A DNA stretch of 53,783 nucleotides from contig CAYXHZ010000018.1 in the NCBI GenBank assembly GCA_964465065.1, positions 1 to 53,783 on the forward strand, given 5' to 3'. The position numbers were made by a program, and so were the translations under genes. The DNA comes from CAYMND01 sp964465065. GTDB taxonomy: Bacteria > Acidobacteriota > Aminicenantia > UBA2199. Of the stretch, positions 39,958 through 48,187 are shown in pieces. The notes below the pieces were generated by a model. That model was not told the origin of the DNA and did not search any database. It saw only the letters and a list, made by a program, of their open reading frames with translations. The first letter of the stretch is position 1; every line of letters begins with the position of its first letter.

Positions 39958-40185
39958 TCACAGATCCTGGGGTTCGGTCGCCTGTGCCGGCGTTTGGTCG
40001 TCGGCCAAGCCCTTCTGCCAGGCATCGATCTTTTCCATGACGTCGGTGACGTCGTTCTTGACCTCGACGCATTCACCGTCGCAGAGCGTGATCAGGGTCT
40101 TGGCTCCGTCCTCCCGGTAGGAGCGGATGGCGGAGGCGTTCAGCAGGATTTCCAGGCTGTCGCAGGCACGGATCAGACGGATCAT
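39958..40185 (-). CDS. FlbD-like small protein
   Basis: The 75-residue protein opens with MIRLIRACDSLEILLNASAIRSY and continues LITLCDGECVEVKNDVTDVMEKI, which fits the FlbD family pattern (MIxLTRLNG, ILN, TLxDGxxxxVxEsxxEV). Family members are found in flagellar operons, but no flagellar gene is here. ATG 40185 has GAGGT 5 bp upstream and is preferred over a longer frame to 40245. A C-terminal tail of about 20 residues is polar. It lies 41 bp upstream of dnaJ and may share transcripts with it. Confidence 0.6.
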   Translation of the reverse strand: MIRLIRACDSLEILLNASAIRSYREDGAKTLITLCDGECVEVKNDVTDVMEKIDAWQKGLADDQTPAQATEPQDL

Positions 40186-40233
40186 GGTGACCTCATTGTC
40201 GGGCGGTACCGGATGTCCACCCTTATAAAAAGA

Positions 40234-40242
40234 ATTATAGCA
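40234..40242 (-). promoter_or_regulatory. Extended -10 promoter of the FlbD-like gene
   Basis: The minus strand reads TGCTATAAT (complement of 40234-40242), a perfect -10 with the upstream TG. The -35 region is poor. The same TGCTATAAT occurs in the divergent pgm promoter 80 bp away. Confidence 0.55.
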
Positions 40243-40297
40243 CAATCCGGTCTTGCCATGTCCGCCGCCGGCATTCGGAACGCTCCCTCTTTTTTAC

Positions 40298-40328
40298 TTG
40301 TATAAACTTGCGCCGCTGATGCTATAAT
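40298..40328 (+). promoter_or_regulatory. Extended -10 promoter of the phosphomannomutase gene
   Basis: TGCTATAAT at 40320-40328 is an extended -10; TTGTAT at 40298-40303 could be a -35 with a long 19-bp spacer. GAGGAGG at 40351-40357 is the ribosome site for ATG 40368. Confidence 0.6.
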
Positions 40329-40367
40329 AACCAGTGTATTGCCATGTCCAGAGGAGGATTACCGTTC

Positions 40368-41735
40368 ATGGAACTCAAACAATCGATATTTCGGGAATAC
40401 GATATCCGCGGTCTGGTGGCCGACGAGCTGGGGCCGCAAGCCGTGGCCATGATCGCCACCGCGTTCGCCGCCTTGTTCATCCGCGAGAAAAAGGAACGCA
40501 TCGTCATCGGTATGGACGGCCGTCCGAGCTCAAAACCCATCAAGGACCAGTTCATCGAGATCCTGACCCGGGCGGGCATCTCGGTCATGGATATCGGTCT
40601 GGTGCCGACACCGATGATGTATTACGCCGATTTCAAGTACAAGCTGGGCGGCGGCCTGATGATCACCGCTTCCCACAATCCACCCGAATACAACGGTGTC
40701 AAGGCTCTGCTCGGCAAAGATGCCCTGTCCGGAGCCCAGATCCAGGAGATTTACCGCCTGGCCTGCGACACCGAGCCGATCGTCGCTACCGAACCGGGCG
40801 CGCTGGAAACGGTGGACATACTGGACGAGTACATCAGCCACATCGCCGCCGATGTCGCCGTGCGCCGTCCGATCAAGGTCGTCGTCGACTGCGGCAACGG
40901 CACCGGCGGCATTTCGGCCATCCCGCTCTACCGCAAGCTGGGTTGCGATGTCGTTCCTCTGTTCGCCGATGTCGACGGCAATTTTCCCAATCATCATCCC
41001 GACCCGACCAAGGAAGAAAACCTCGTGGACCTCATCGCCGAGGTCAAGCGCTGCGGGGCCGAACTGGGCATCGGCTTTGACGGCGACGCCGACCGCATCG
41101 GCATCGTCGACGAAAACGGCGGCATCATCTGGGGCGATATGCTGATGACGATTCTGGCCGCCGATGTCCTGTCGCGCCGGCCAGGGGCGACGATCATCTC
41201 CGAAGTCAAAGCCTCCGAAGTGCTCTACGAGGAAATCGCCCGTCTGGGCGGTAAACCGCTGATGTGGAAGACCGGGCATTCGATTCTCAAGAAGAAGATC
41301 GTCGAGGAAAAGGCGGCCCTGGCCGGCGAGGTCAGCGGGCACATTTTCTTCTCGGAGCGCTGGTTCGGCTTCGACGACGCCGTGTACGCCGGAGCCCGGC
41401 TGCTGGAGATCCTTTCCAAAGGCGACAGACCCCTCAGCGCCTATCTGGCTCACCTGCCCAAGGTGTACAACACCCCGGAGATCCGCGTCGACACCACCGA
41501 AGAGGCCAAATTCCAGATCGTGGCCCGGATCGTGGCCCACTACAAACCTCTCTACCCGGTGGTCGACATCGACGGCGCCCGGGTGAAATTTCCCGACGGC
41601 TGGGCGCTGGTACGCGCCTCCAACACCCAACCCTCGTTGGTGCTGCGTTTCGAAGCTCAGTCTCCCGAGCGGCTGCAGGCCCTGCGCGACGAGGTCGAGC
41701 CGCTGGTAGCCGCCATCCGCCGGGAACTCGAGTAG
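40368..41735 (+). CDS. Phosphomannomutase/phosphoglucomutase
   Basis: This 455-residue cytoplasmic alpha-D-phosphohexomutase interconverts hexose 1- and 6-phosphates for nucleotide-sugar synthesis. It has the phosphoserine loop TASHNP with Ser102, the metal loop DGDADR (238-243), the sugar loop GEVSGHIFF and the phosphate-binding RASNTQPSLVLRFEA near the end. GMDGRPSS and the AlgC-like length suggest dual specificity. ATG 40368 has GAGGAGG at 10 bp. The uppP gene follows 8 bp later, joining sugar activation to lipid-carrier recycling. Confidence 0.93.
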   Translation: MELKQSIFREYDIRGLVADELGPQAVAMIATAFAALFIREKKERIVIGMDGRPSSKPIKDQFIEILTRAGISVMDIGLVPTPMMYYADFKYKLGGGLMITASHNPPEYNGVKALLGKDALSGAQIQEIYRLACDTEPIVATEPGALETVDILDEYISHIAADVAVRRPIKVVVDCGNGTGGISAIPLYRKLGCDVVPLFADVDGNFPNHHPDPTKEENLVDLIAEVKRCGAELGIGFDGDADRIGIVDENGGIIWGDMLMTILAADVLSRRPGATIISEVKASEVLYEEIARLGGKPLMWKTGHSILKKKIVEEKAALAGEVSGHIFFSERWFGFDDAVYAGARLLEILSKGDRPLSAYLAHLPKVYNTPEIRVDTTEEAKFQIVARIVAHYKPLYPVVDIDGARVKFPDGWALVRASNTQPSLVLRFEAQSPERLQALRDEVEPLVAAIRRELE

Positions 41736-41743
41736 GCCGACTC

Positions 41744-42505
41744 ATGGTTTCGCTATGGCAAGCCCTGGTGTTGGGCCTTGTACAGGGACTGACCGAATTT
41801 CTGCCGGTCAGTTCCGACGGGCATCTGGTGATCGTGCAGCAATGGTTGGGCGTCCAGTCGGATCAGTTGCTGCAACTCGACGTTTTCCTGCACGCCGGCA
41901 CCCTGCTGGCGATTCTGTGGTATTTCCGCCGCGACATCTGGCAGCTGACCCGTTTCATCCACCAGCCCGACAACCGGCGCCTGGCGATGTGGATCGTCAT
42001 CGGATCGCTGCCGACGGCCATCATCGGCCTGCTGGCCAAAGACTGGATCGAGGGACTGTTCAGCTCCGTACGGGCCGCCGCGGTCGGTCTGCTGATCACG
42101 GCCGTGATCCTGACTCTGTCCATTCGGCTGCGCTTCAAGAGCCCGCCGATGTGGCTGGCGGCGTTGCTGATCGGCGTCATCCAGGGATTGGCGGTAGCGC
42201 CGGGCCTGTCACGATCGGGGGGGACCATTTCGCTGGCTTTGATCCTGTCGCTCGGCTACGCCTTCGCTTTCCGTTTCTCCTTCCTGTTGTCCATACCGGC
42301 CATCGGCGGCGCCTTGCTGCTGGAGCTGCTGCACCTGGAGACGCAACCCGCTTCCTGGACAGTCATCGCTGTCGGAGTGGCGATGGCCGCGCTGGTCGGT
42401 CTGGCCGCTCTGCGCGTGTTGGAGAAGCTGACGCGCAAGAACCGCCTGCATTATTTCGCCGTGTATTGCGCCGCTTTGGCGTGTTTCGTTTTCCTGATGG
42501 CCTAG
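41744..42505 (+). CDS. uppP: Undecaprenyl-diphosphatase
   Basis: This 253-residue membrane enzyme (BacA type) removes a phosphate from undecaprenyl diphosphate to recycle the lipid carrier for peptidoglycan and polysaccharides. The (E/Q)-rich motif is GLVQGLTEFLPVSSDGH with Glu18 and His27. The second signature is GLAVAPGLSRSGGTISLAL. About seven membrane segments are visible. SSDGH replaces the common SSSGH. The start at 41744 sits 8 bp after the mutase stop. The enzyme would act together with the mutase in cell-envelope glycan synthesis. Confidence 0.93.
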   Translation: MVSLWQALVLGLVQGLTEFLPVSSDGHLVIVQQWLGVQSDQLLQLDVFLHAGTLLAILWYFRRDIWQLTRFIHQPDNRRLAMWIVIGSLPTAIIGLLAKDWIEGLFSSVRAAAVGLLITAVILTLSIRLRFKSPPMWLAALLIGVIQGLAVAPGLSRSGGTISLALILSLGYAFAFRFSFLLSIPAIGGALLLELLHLETQPASWTVIAVGVAMAALVGLAALRVLEKLTRKNRLHYFAVYCAALACFVFLMA

Positions 42506-42743
42506 AAGGTGGATACCGAACATTTGTGTTTTCGTCCCAGAAAATTCAATTTTTTGTAGAATGATTCTGTGAAAGTAATAACAATGTTGTCCAGCGTCCT
42601 TCCCGTTTGCATGTTCTGAAGCAATTCAGCTTTTCATTCGAACCTGTCCCAGAGTTGTTCATCCCAGTCGCTGGTGGTGAAACCCGTCATTGGCAATGTG
42701 ATTGCTCCGTTATGGGTTGTGAAGACAACTTTTAGGAGGTTTT
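42506..42743. other. 238-bp intergenic region upstream of the Oar-like receptor
   Basis: The region is AT-richer than its flanks and contains no supported gene. TAGGAGG at about 42732-42738 is a strong ribosome site for ATG 42744. I see no convincing -35/-10 pair, and no clear terminator for uppP apart from T-rich stretches near 42549-42555. Confidence 0.5.
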
Positions 42744-45572
42744 ATGAATCACAAGCATCTATTGGTTCTTTTGATGTTTCTGCTGAGTCTGGGCATGCTC
42801 AATGCCCAGCTCAGTCAGGTCGGGACCCTCAGCGGCACGATCGTCGCCGAAGACGGGTCGGCCATTCCCGGTGTCAGCGTGAGCCTGCGCTCACCGGCCA
42901 TCGTGATGGAGAAGATGACGTCCGTCTCCAACGAGAACGGCCAGTTCCGTTTTCGTAACCTGCCTCCCGGCAGCTACGAGATCACCTTCAGTCTGGAAGG
43001 GATGAAGACGCTGGTACGCAAAGGCATCGTCGTCAGCGTCGGCGGCACCACCAGCCTGAACATTGCCATGGAATTCGGTACCCTGACCGAGAATATCGAG
43101 GTGTCGGGCAAGGCGCCGACCATCGATACCCAGAGCACATCCAAGACATCCAACATTTCCGCGCAGATGATCCAGTCGATTCCGACCCGCAACCGGACCG
43201 TGGCCGGTATCTTCGCCCTGACTCCGGGCGTCCAGAACGGCGTGGCCCACGGCAGCGGCGAGCGGGACAACTCCTGGAACGTCGACGGAGTGAACACCAA
43301 CGACCCGGTGGTCGGCACCCAGGGCATGGCGCCTTCCTCGGACGTTCTGCAGGAAGTGGCCGTCAGTATCGGCGGCGTCGGTGCCAACCAGGCCTCGTCG
43401 GGCGGCGCCATCGTCAACGCCGTCACCAAGTCCGGCGGCAATGAATTTTCCGCATCGGCTTCCATGTATTACAACCATGAAAGCTTCAACGGCGACAACA
43501 CGCAGGGTACCCCTCTGGCCGGTACGGCCACCGGCGACAAGTTCAACTTCAATCCGGCCCTGTCCATCGGCGGACCGGTGCTCAAGAACAAACTCTGGTT
43601 TTTCGCCAGCTACAGTCTCGAGACTTCGGAGACTTACGTCGGCGGCTACCCCTACGATCAGGAAGAAGAGATTCCTCTGGACCGCAAGGTGCCCTTTCTG
43701 TACGGAAAGCTGACCTATCAGCCCGGCGTCAACGACAAGGTCTACTTCTCCTACAACTACTCGGACCTGATCCGCAACCATCGCGGCGCCACCCTGGACT
43801 TCGTCGAGTCGGCCACCTTCAAGCAGACCGGCGTCAATCACAGCTTCAATCTCGACTGGTCGCACACCTTCAGCAACAGCTTCTTCGGCAACCTGAAATT
43901 CGCCTCGGCGCCCGTCAATTTTTCCCTGAAGGCCAAAAACGACAACCCGATGCTGCTCGAGGTGACCACCGGCAAGTACCTGCCCGGTTCCAGCTTCGGC
44001 TACAGCGATCTCTACAAGCGCGGCCGCCTGCAGTTCCAGACCGATTTCACCCTGTTTCTGGACGATTTCGCCGGTCAGCACGAATGGAAAGCCGGCATCG
44101 ATTACGTCATGGCCAACGGGGAACGGGAATACATACCGGCCGGCAGCGAATCGACCCAGGAGCCCGGCTTCCGGGTCCGCTACATCTACTACCGTAACGG
44201 CGTACCCTACCGCATCAACTACAACAAGGCCTACACTTCCAAGGAGGATGTCCAGACCATCAACGCCTTCCTCCAGGACACCTGGAACCCGATCCAGAGA
44301 CTGACCCTGACCCTCGGTGTCCGTCTGGAGAACAGCAAAGGCATCATCCCGGCTCAGAATCAGGATTCCAGCGGCTACTTCCTGGAGGAATTCTACGGCA
44401 ATCGTTTTTCGTTCAACGATGCCGTTCCCGAGAAATTCACGGCCATGGAATGGACGACCATCGCTCCGCGCCTGGGTTTCAGCTACGATATCGGCGGCGA
44501 CGGCAAAACGGTCGTCAAAGGCAGTTACGGCCTGTATTACGATGCTCTGCTGACCCAGTACTTTTCGTCCGCCAATCCCAACAGCGGGTGTTTTTTCAAC
44601 GGCACTTTCGATCCGAACACGCTCAAGGTCACCCGCGTGAACACTTTTTCGCTGCCTGAAGCCGGTTCGCTGGGCTACAACGGCAAGGAACCGACGGCTC
44701 CCTACGAGCAGCAGTTCACCGTCAGCATCGAGCGCGAGCTCTTCGAAGACTGGTCGCTGACCGCCCGCGGCATCTACAAGGAGAAAAAAAACATCCTGGA
44801 AGATGTGGAAACCAACAGCGTGGACATGGAAGCCCTGACCCGTGATGGCAGCCTGATCTGGAAAAACTGGCGGCAGGTGTCCGTGACCGATCCGGTCAGC
44901 GGCAATCCGATCAGTTTCTGGGAGATGATCGATCAGGATTTGCCCCAGCAGTTTTCCCTGGTCAACATTCCCGGAGAGGCCCGCAAGTACAAGGCCCTGG
45001 AGATGATTCTCAAGAAGCGTTTTTCCAGCGGCTGGATGATGGAGGCCTCTTACGTGCTATCCGAACTGAGCGGCCTGATCGACACGACCTTCGCGGCGAC
45101 TTCCGGCGTGTCGGCGATGTACGACAACCCCAACCAGCACGTCAACGCCATCGGCCGGCTGAGCAACGACCGCCGTCATTACTTCAAGCTGCTGGCCATG
45201 TTCCGGGGGCCCTGGGGCATCAACCTGTCCGGCGTGGCCGAGTACTACACCGGCAATCCCTACAGCCGCACCCTGCAGAACACCCAGATGAGTATGGATC
45301 TCAACGGTGTGACCCAGGCCACCATCATCGCCGGCAAGAGAGGCGAATACGAACTGCCCAGCCGCTTCAACCTGGATCTGACCCTGGAAAAGGAATTCAA
45401 GTTCGGCAATTCACGGTTTTCGATCTTCGCCAACGCCTTCAATCTGCTCAACAGCGGCGTGGCGACCGCCGTGGAAACCACCAGCATGCATCAAACCCGC
45501 GCTTTCGGCCAGACGACGGCTCTCAACAACCCGTTCTACCTGCGCCTGGGCGCACGTTTCGATTTCAACTGA
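42744..45572 (+). CDS. Oar-like TonB-dependent receptor with carboxypeptidase-regulatory domain
   Basis: This 942-residue outer-membrane protein has a signal peptide (LLVLLMFLLSLGMLNAQ). A carboxypeptidase-regulatory-like beta-sandwich follows (about 28-110, GTIVAEDGSAIPGVSVSLRS and FRNLPPGSYEITF). A plug domain (about 120-250) contains RNRTVAGIFALTPGV and SGGAIVNAVTKSGGNEFSAS, then a barrel runs to the C-terminal strand LRLGARFDFN. No TonB box is evident. Such receptors are expanded in Acidobacteriota and take up glycans or other large substrates, or act in adhesion. It is monocistronic, with a strong terminator at 45592. Confidence 0.88.
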   Translation: MNHKHLLVLLMFLLSLGMLNAQLSQVGTLSGTIVAEDGSAIPGVSVSLRSPAIVMEKMTSVSNENGQFRFRNLPPGSYEITFSLEGMKTLVRKGIVVSVGGTTSLNIAMEFGTLTENIEVSGKAPTIDTQSTSKTSNISAQMIQSIPTRNRTVAGIFALTPGVQNGVAHGSGERDNSWNVDGVNTNDPVVGTQGMAPSSDVLQEVAVSIGGVGANQASSGGAIVNAVTKSGGNEFSASASMYYNHESFNGDNTQGTPLAGTATGDKFNFNPALSIGGPVLKNKLWFFASYSLETSETYVGGYPYDQEEEIPLDRKVPFLYGKLTYQPGVNDKVYFSYNYSDLIRNHRGATLDFVESATFKQTGVNHSFNLDWSHTFSNSFFGNLKFASAPVNFSLKAKNDNPMLLEVTTGKYLPGSSFGYSDLYKRGRLQFQTDFTLFLDDFAGQHEWKAGIDYVMANGEREYIPAGSESTQEPGFRVRYIYYRNGVPYRINYNKAYTSKEDVQTINAFLQDTWNPIQRLTLTLGVRLENSKGIIPAQNQDSSGYFLEEFYGNRFSFNDAVPEKFTAMEWTTIAPRLGFSYDIGGDGKTVVKGSYGLYYDALLTQYFSSANPNSGCFFNGTFDPNTLKVTRVNTFSLPEAGSLGYNGKEPTAPYEQQFTVSIERELFEDWSLTARGIYKEKKNILEDVETNSVDMEALTRDGSLIWKNWRQVSVTDPVSGNPISFWEMIDQDLPQQFSLVNIPGEARKYKALEMILKKRFSSGWMMEASYVLSELSGLIDTTFAATSGVSAMYDNPNQHVNAIGRLSNDRRHYFKLLAMFRGPWGINLSGVAEYYTGNPYSRTLQNTQMSMDLNGVTQATIIAGKRGEYELPSRFNLDLTLEKEFKFGNSRFSIFANAFNLLNSGVATAVETTSMHQTRAFGQTTALNNPFYLRLGARFDFN

Positions 45573-45591
45573 TCGTTTTTGCCCATAGTGA

Positions 45592-45625
45592 CGCGGGGTC
45601 CGGAAACGGACCCCGCGGTTCTTTC
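45592..45625 (+). terminator. Rho-independent terminator after the Oar-like gene
   Basis: CGCGGGGTCCG (45592-45602), tetraloop GAAA and CGGACCCCGCG (45607-45617) form a perfect 11-bp stem, followed by GTTCTTT. The GNRA loop is very stable. The site lies between two convergent genes, so it may also stop read-through from the VWFA side, although the minus strand has no T-run. Confidence 0.75.
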
Positions 45626-45629
45626 CGGT

Positions 45630-48083
45630 TCAGTCCGATTCGTTCCAATCCTTGATTTCCATACGGCTGTCGATGTCGAAAAAACGGTATTGGTCGTAGC
45701 GGTAACTGACCCGCAGCACTTCCAGCTGCATCGGCGGCGCCTGGGTGGTGTAGGTGATGGACGGCGTGTCGATGCCGCTGTCCACGGTTTCGTTCTGACG
45801 GATCTGGGTGTAGGTGTGGTTTTCGGTGATGATGGTGGCGCTGGGGAACTGAATGCCCCGGTAACTTTGCGTGTACTCGTGAATATCGCTCATGATCAGG
45901 TGAATGCCGCGGTGTCCGGCGTTGGCGAAGCGGACCCGGAATCCGGGGACGGTTCTGGCATCGAGAACGACCTTCCATACCGACCCGTCCTGTTCGCTGA
46001 TCCAGAGCTCTCCGTTGGGGATCTGTCGGGTATCGTTCTTGGCGGTGGCCCGGATTCGCAGCATGGTTTTTTTATTGATCTTGTCCCGGCCGACGATCTG
46101 GTAGTGGTAATCCGGCTGTCGTTCGGCGGCCAGCATGGTGACCGGGAGGAAAAAGGAGTACTGGCTCTCGTAGAAGGTCTCCAGCTGCGCGGGCAGGGGC
46201 GGGGAGATTTTTTTCTGATTTTTCTTGACCAGGAGACGGTTCTCGTTCAGGTCGCCCCGGTCCAGGACGATCTGATAGTCGTATTGCCAGATTTTTCGGT
46301 CATAGCGCGGGCTTTCCGGCTTGGACTTCCGGTTGAGCGTCTGCTCGACGATCGATTCGATGCAGGTGAAACGCAGGGCGGTTTTTTTCAGACGGTCGCT
46401 GTAGGCGGCGGCCTTGACCAACAGACCGCCCAGTTCGTCCTGAGCTGGTAGCGTTTGGACGACGGGGGCGCTGACTGTATCGTCCTGGGGGCTGACGGCG
46501 ATTTTCCGTTTCTCCAGCAGCGATTTTCCGCTCATCAGGTCGACGATCCGCAGCCACAGGGTCCAGTCGCCGGCTTCATGGAGCGACAGCGGGATCTCGA
46601 ATTGGCCGCTGGATTCGATGTCCTGCTGATAGAGGATCGCGGCGGGGCCCGAGCCGGTTTTCTCGGCTGCCAGGCTGACGGAGAAATGACCGACGGAGCC
46701 GGCCGTGGTCAGGATCGGGTAAAAGGATTCCAGTTGGACACGCATGCTTTTGAGGTCGGTATGGATCGAATTTACCCTGAGTTCCGGGGTCTCCTGCATT
46801 TCGATGCGTCTGCCGTAGGTCAGGTGCCTCTGCAAATTCTTCAGTTCCGGATTGACGATCTTCAGCTCGATTTTACGGTGTTGAGCCTTCCGCTCCTGGG
46901 GAACGTAGGTGAGGATGTAGGATATATCCTCCAGCTTGGCCAGGTCGTCCAGGACGGCGAGCCCTTGATCCATGTCCACGATCCGGCCGCCGCTGCTGCG
47001 GCTGATCGTCTGGAAGACGGCGTCCCAGTTGGAAAAGACCGGTTCCATGCGGATGATCGAGTTGCTGTGGCTGATTTCGGCTTCCAGATCCCTGGTCAGA
47101 CGGGGGCTGATCTGCAGGAGGTGGAAGACGGCGCCGGCCTGGGCGAAACGATCGCGCATGCTCTGGATCTGAGCGTTCAGATTGGTATCGGTTTTAGCCT
47201 GCTGGCTGGCGATGCCGATCCGGTCGGCACAGGCGGAGATGGGTTCCAGAAAGAAGCCTCCGGAAGCCATCAGCAGTTCCCGCCTGACCTCTTCGGCGTT
47301 CAGCAGCGGACGGTTGTCGCGTTCGTAAAACACGAGCACCCACTTGTCGGAGTTGACCTGTTCGAGGTTACGTGCGAAATCTTCCAGCTGCCCGATGTTG
47401 AGGCGATTGTTGAGCAACGACCATTCCTTGATGAAGGCGGTGTAATGGTTTTCCATGGACCGCAGCGCGTTGATGACGACGGTGAGGGTTCCCGGCCGTT
47501 CCGGGTCCAGACCGCCGATGGACTGGCTGGCGTCAAGGAGGGTATTGTTCAATTCGGAAAGAGTGCTCTGCAGCTCCATCTTGTGAATTTTGGCCAGTTC
47601 CTGCCAGTGTTGCCGGAAGGCCGCCAGGACTTCTTCCTTCTGTTCCGGCTGCATGATTTCGAAGTAACGGCGGCTGCTGCTCAGGATGACCCGGTCGCCG
47701 GGTTGGTAGAGCTGGTCGAAAAAGTAGTTCAGCTTGGACTGGATGTCGCTGCTGCTGGGGCTGTACCAGAACAGGAGCAGGAAGAGTCGGCCGGGTGTTC
47801 TGATCTTGGCGCTGGCCGCAGGAGGCAGTGCCGGCCGGGCCATCTGGCGGCGGGTTTCGAAGAACCCGTTTATCCTGCATTCCTTGCCGTTTTCATACAG
47901 TCTGAAATCTTCTTTCTTGAAACCTCCCTGAGCCTGCCCGTTCTGAATGATCCGCAGGATCAACTCCACGTTGACGACATTGATGTACTCTTTGAGTTTC
48001 TTGTCCTGCGCTTCTTCCTGGGCGGGCACGAGCGGAAAGACACAGCAGAAAATCAGCAGACCGATCGCTCCTTTTACGTTCAT
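45630..48083 (-). CDS. VWFA-related secreted protein
   Basis: This 817-residue exported protein has a signal peptide (IGLLIFCCVFPLVPAQ). An Acidobacteria-type VWFA opening follows: YINVVNVELILRIIQNGQAQ, then GGFKKEDFRLYENGKE. The MIDAS strand reads LLLFWYSPSSS, so Trp106 replaces the first aspartate of DxSxS, and Ser108 and Ser110 remain. Metal binding may therefore be lost. The remaining domain contains helical and beta-sandwich parts, ending in a region like the MucB/outer-membrane-lipoprotein-sorting fold (IWQYDYQIVLDRGDL, SEQDGSVWKVVLDARTVPG). ATG 48083 has GGAGG at 7 bp. It has its own promoter, 48116-48144. Confidence 0.8.
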   Translation of the reverse strand: MNVKGAIGLLIFCCVFPLVPAQEEAQDKKLKEYINVVNVELILRIIQNGQAQGGFKKEDFRLYENGKECRINGFFETRRQMARPALPPAASAKIRTPGRLFLLLFWYSPSSSDIQSKLNYFFDQLYQPGDRVILSSSRRYFEIMQPEQKEEVLAAFRQHWQELAKIHKMELQSTLSELNNTLLDASQSIGGLDPERPGTLTVVINALRSMENHYTAFIKEWSLLNNRLNIGQLEDFARNLEQVNSDKWVLVFYERDNRPLLNAEEVRRELLMASGGFFLEPISACADRIGIASQQAKTDTNLNAQIQSMRDRFAQAGAVFHLLQISPRLTRDLEAEISHSNSIIRMEPVFSNWDAVFQTISRSSGGRIVDMDQGLAVLDDLAKLEDISYILTYVPQERKAQHRKIELKIVNPELKNLQRHLTYGRRIEMQETPELRVNSIHTDLKSMRVQLESFYPILTTAGSVGHFSVSLAAEKTGSGPAAILYQQDIESSGQFEIPLSLHEAGDWTLWLRIVDLMSGKSLLEKRKIAVSPQDDTVSAPVVQTLPAQDELGGLLVKAAAYSDRLKKTALRFTCIESIVEQTLNRKSKPESPRYDRKIWQYDYQIVLDRGDLNENRLLVKKNQKKISPPLPAQLETFYESQYSFFLPVTMLAAERQPDYHYQIVGRDKINKKTMLRIRATAKNDTRQIPNGELWISEQDGSVWKVVLDARTVPGFRVRFANAGHRGIHLIMSDIHEYTQSYRGIQFPSATIITENHTYTQIRQNETVDSGIDTPSITYTTQAPPMQLEVLRVSYRYDQYRFFDIDSRMEIKDWNESD

Positions 48084-48115
48084 TACCCTTCCTCCAATCA
48101 ACTCGCTGCCTGATA

Positions 48116-48144
48116 ATTGTACATCTTATTCCGGTCCATGACAG
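48116..48144 (-). promoter_or_regulatory. Promoter of the VWFA-related gene
   Basis: On the minus strand CTGTCA (complement 48139-48144), 17 bp and TACAAT (complement 48116-48121) lie 33 bp upstream of ATG 48083. This makes the gene independent of the efflux operon ending at 48188. Confidence 0.5.
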
Positions 48145-48187
48145 CCGGACAACGAGTTGCGAGCGGTTTTGGGGTAAACCGCCCGGT

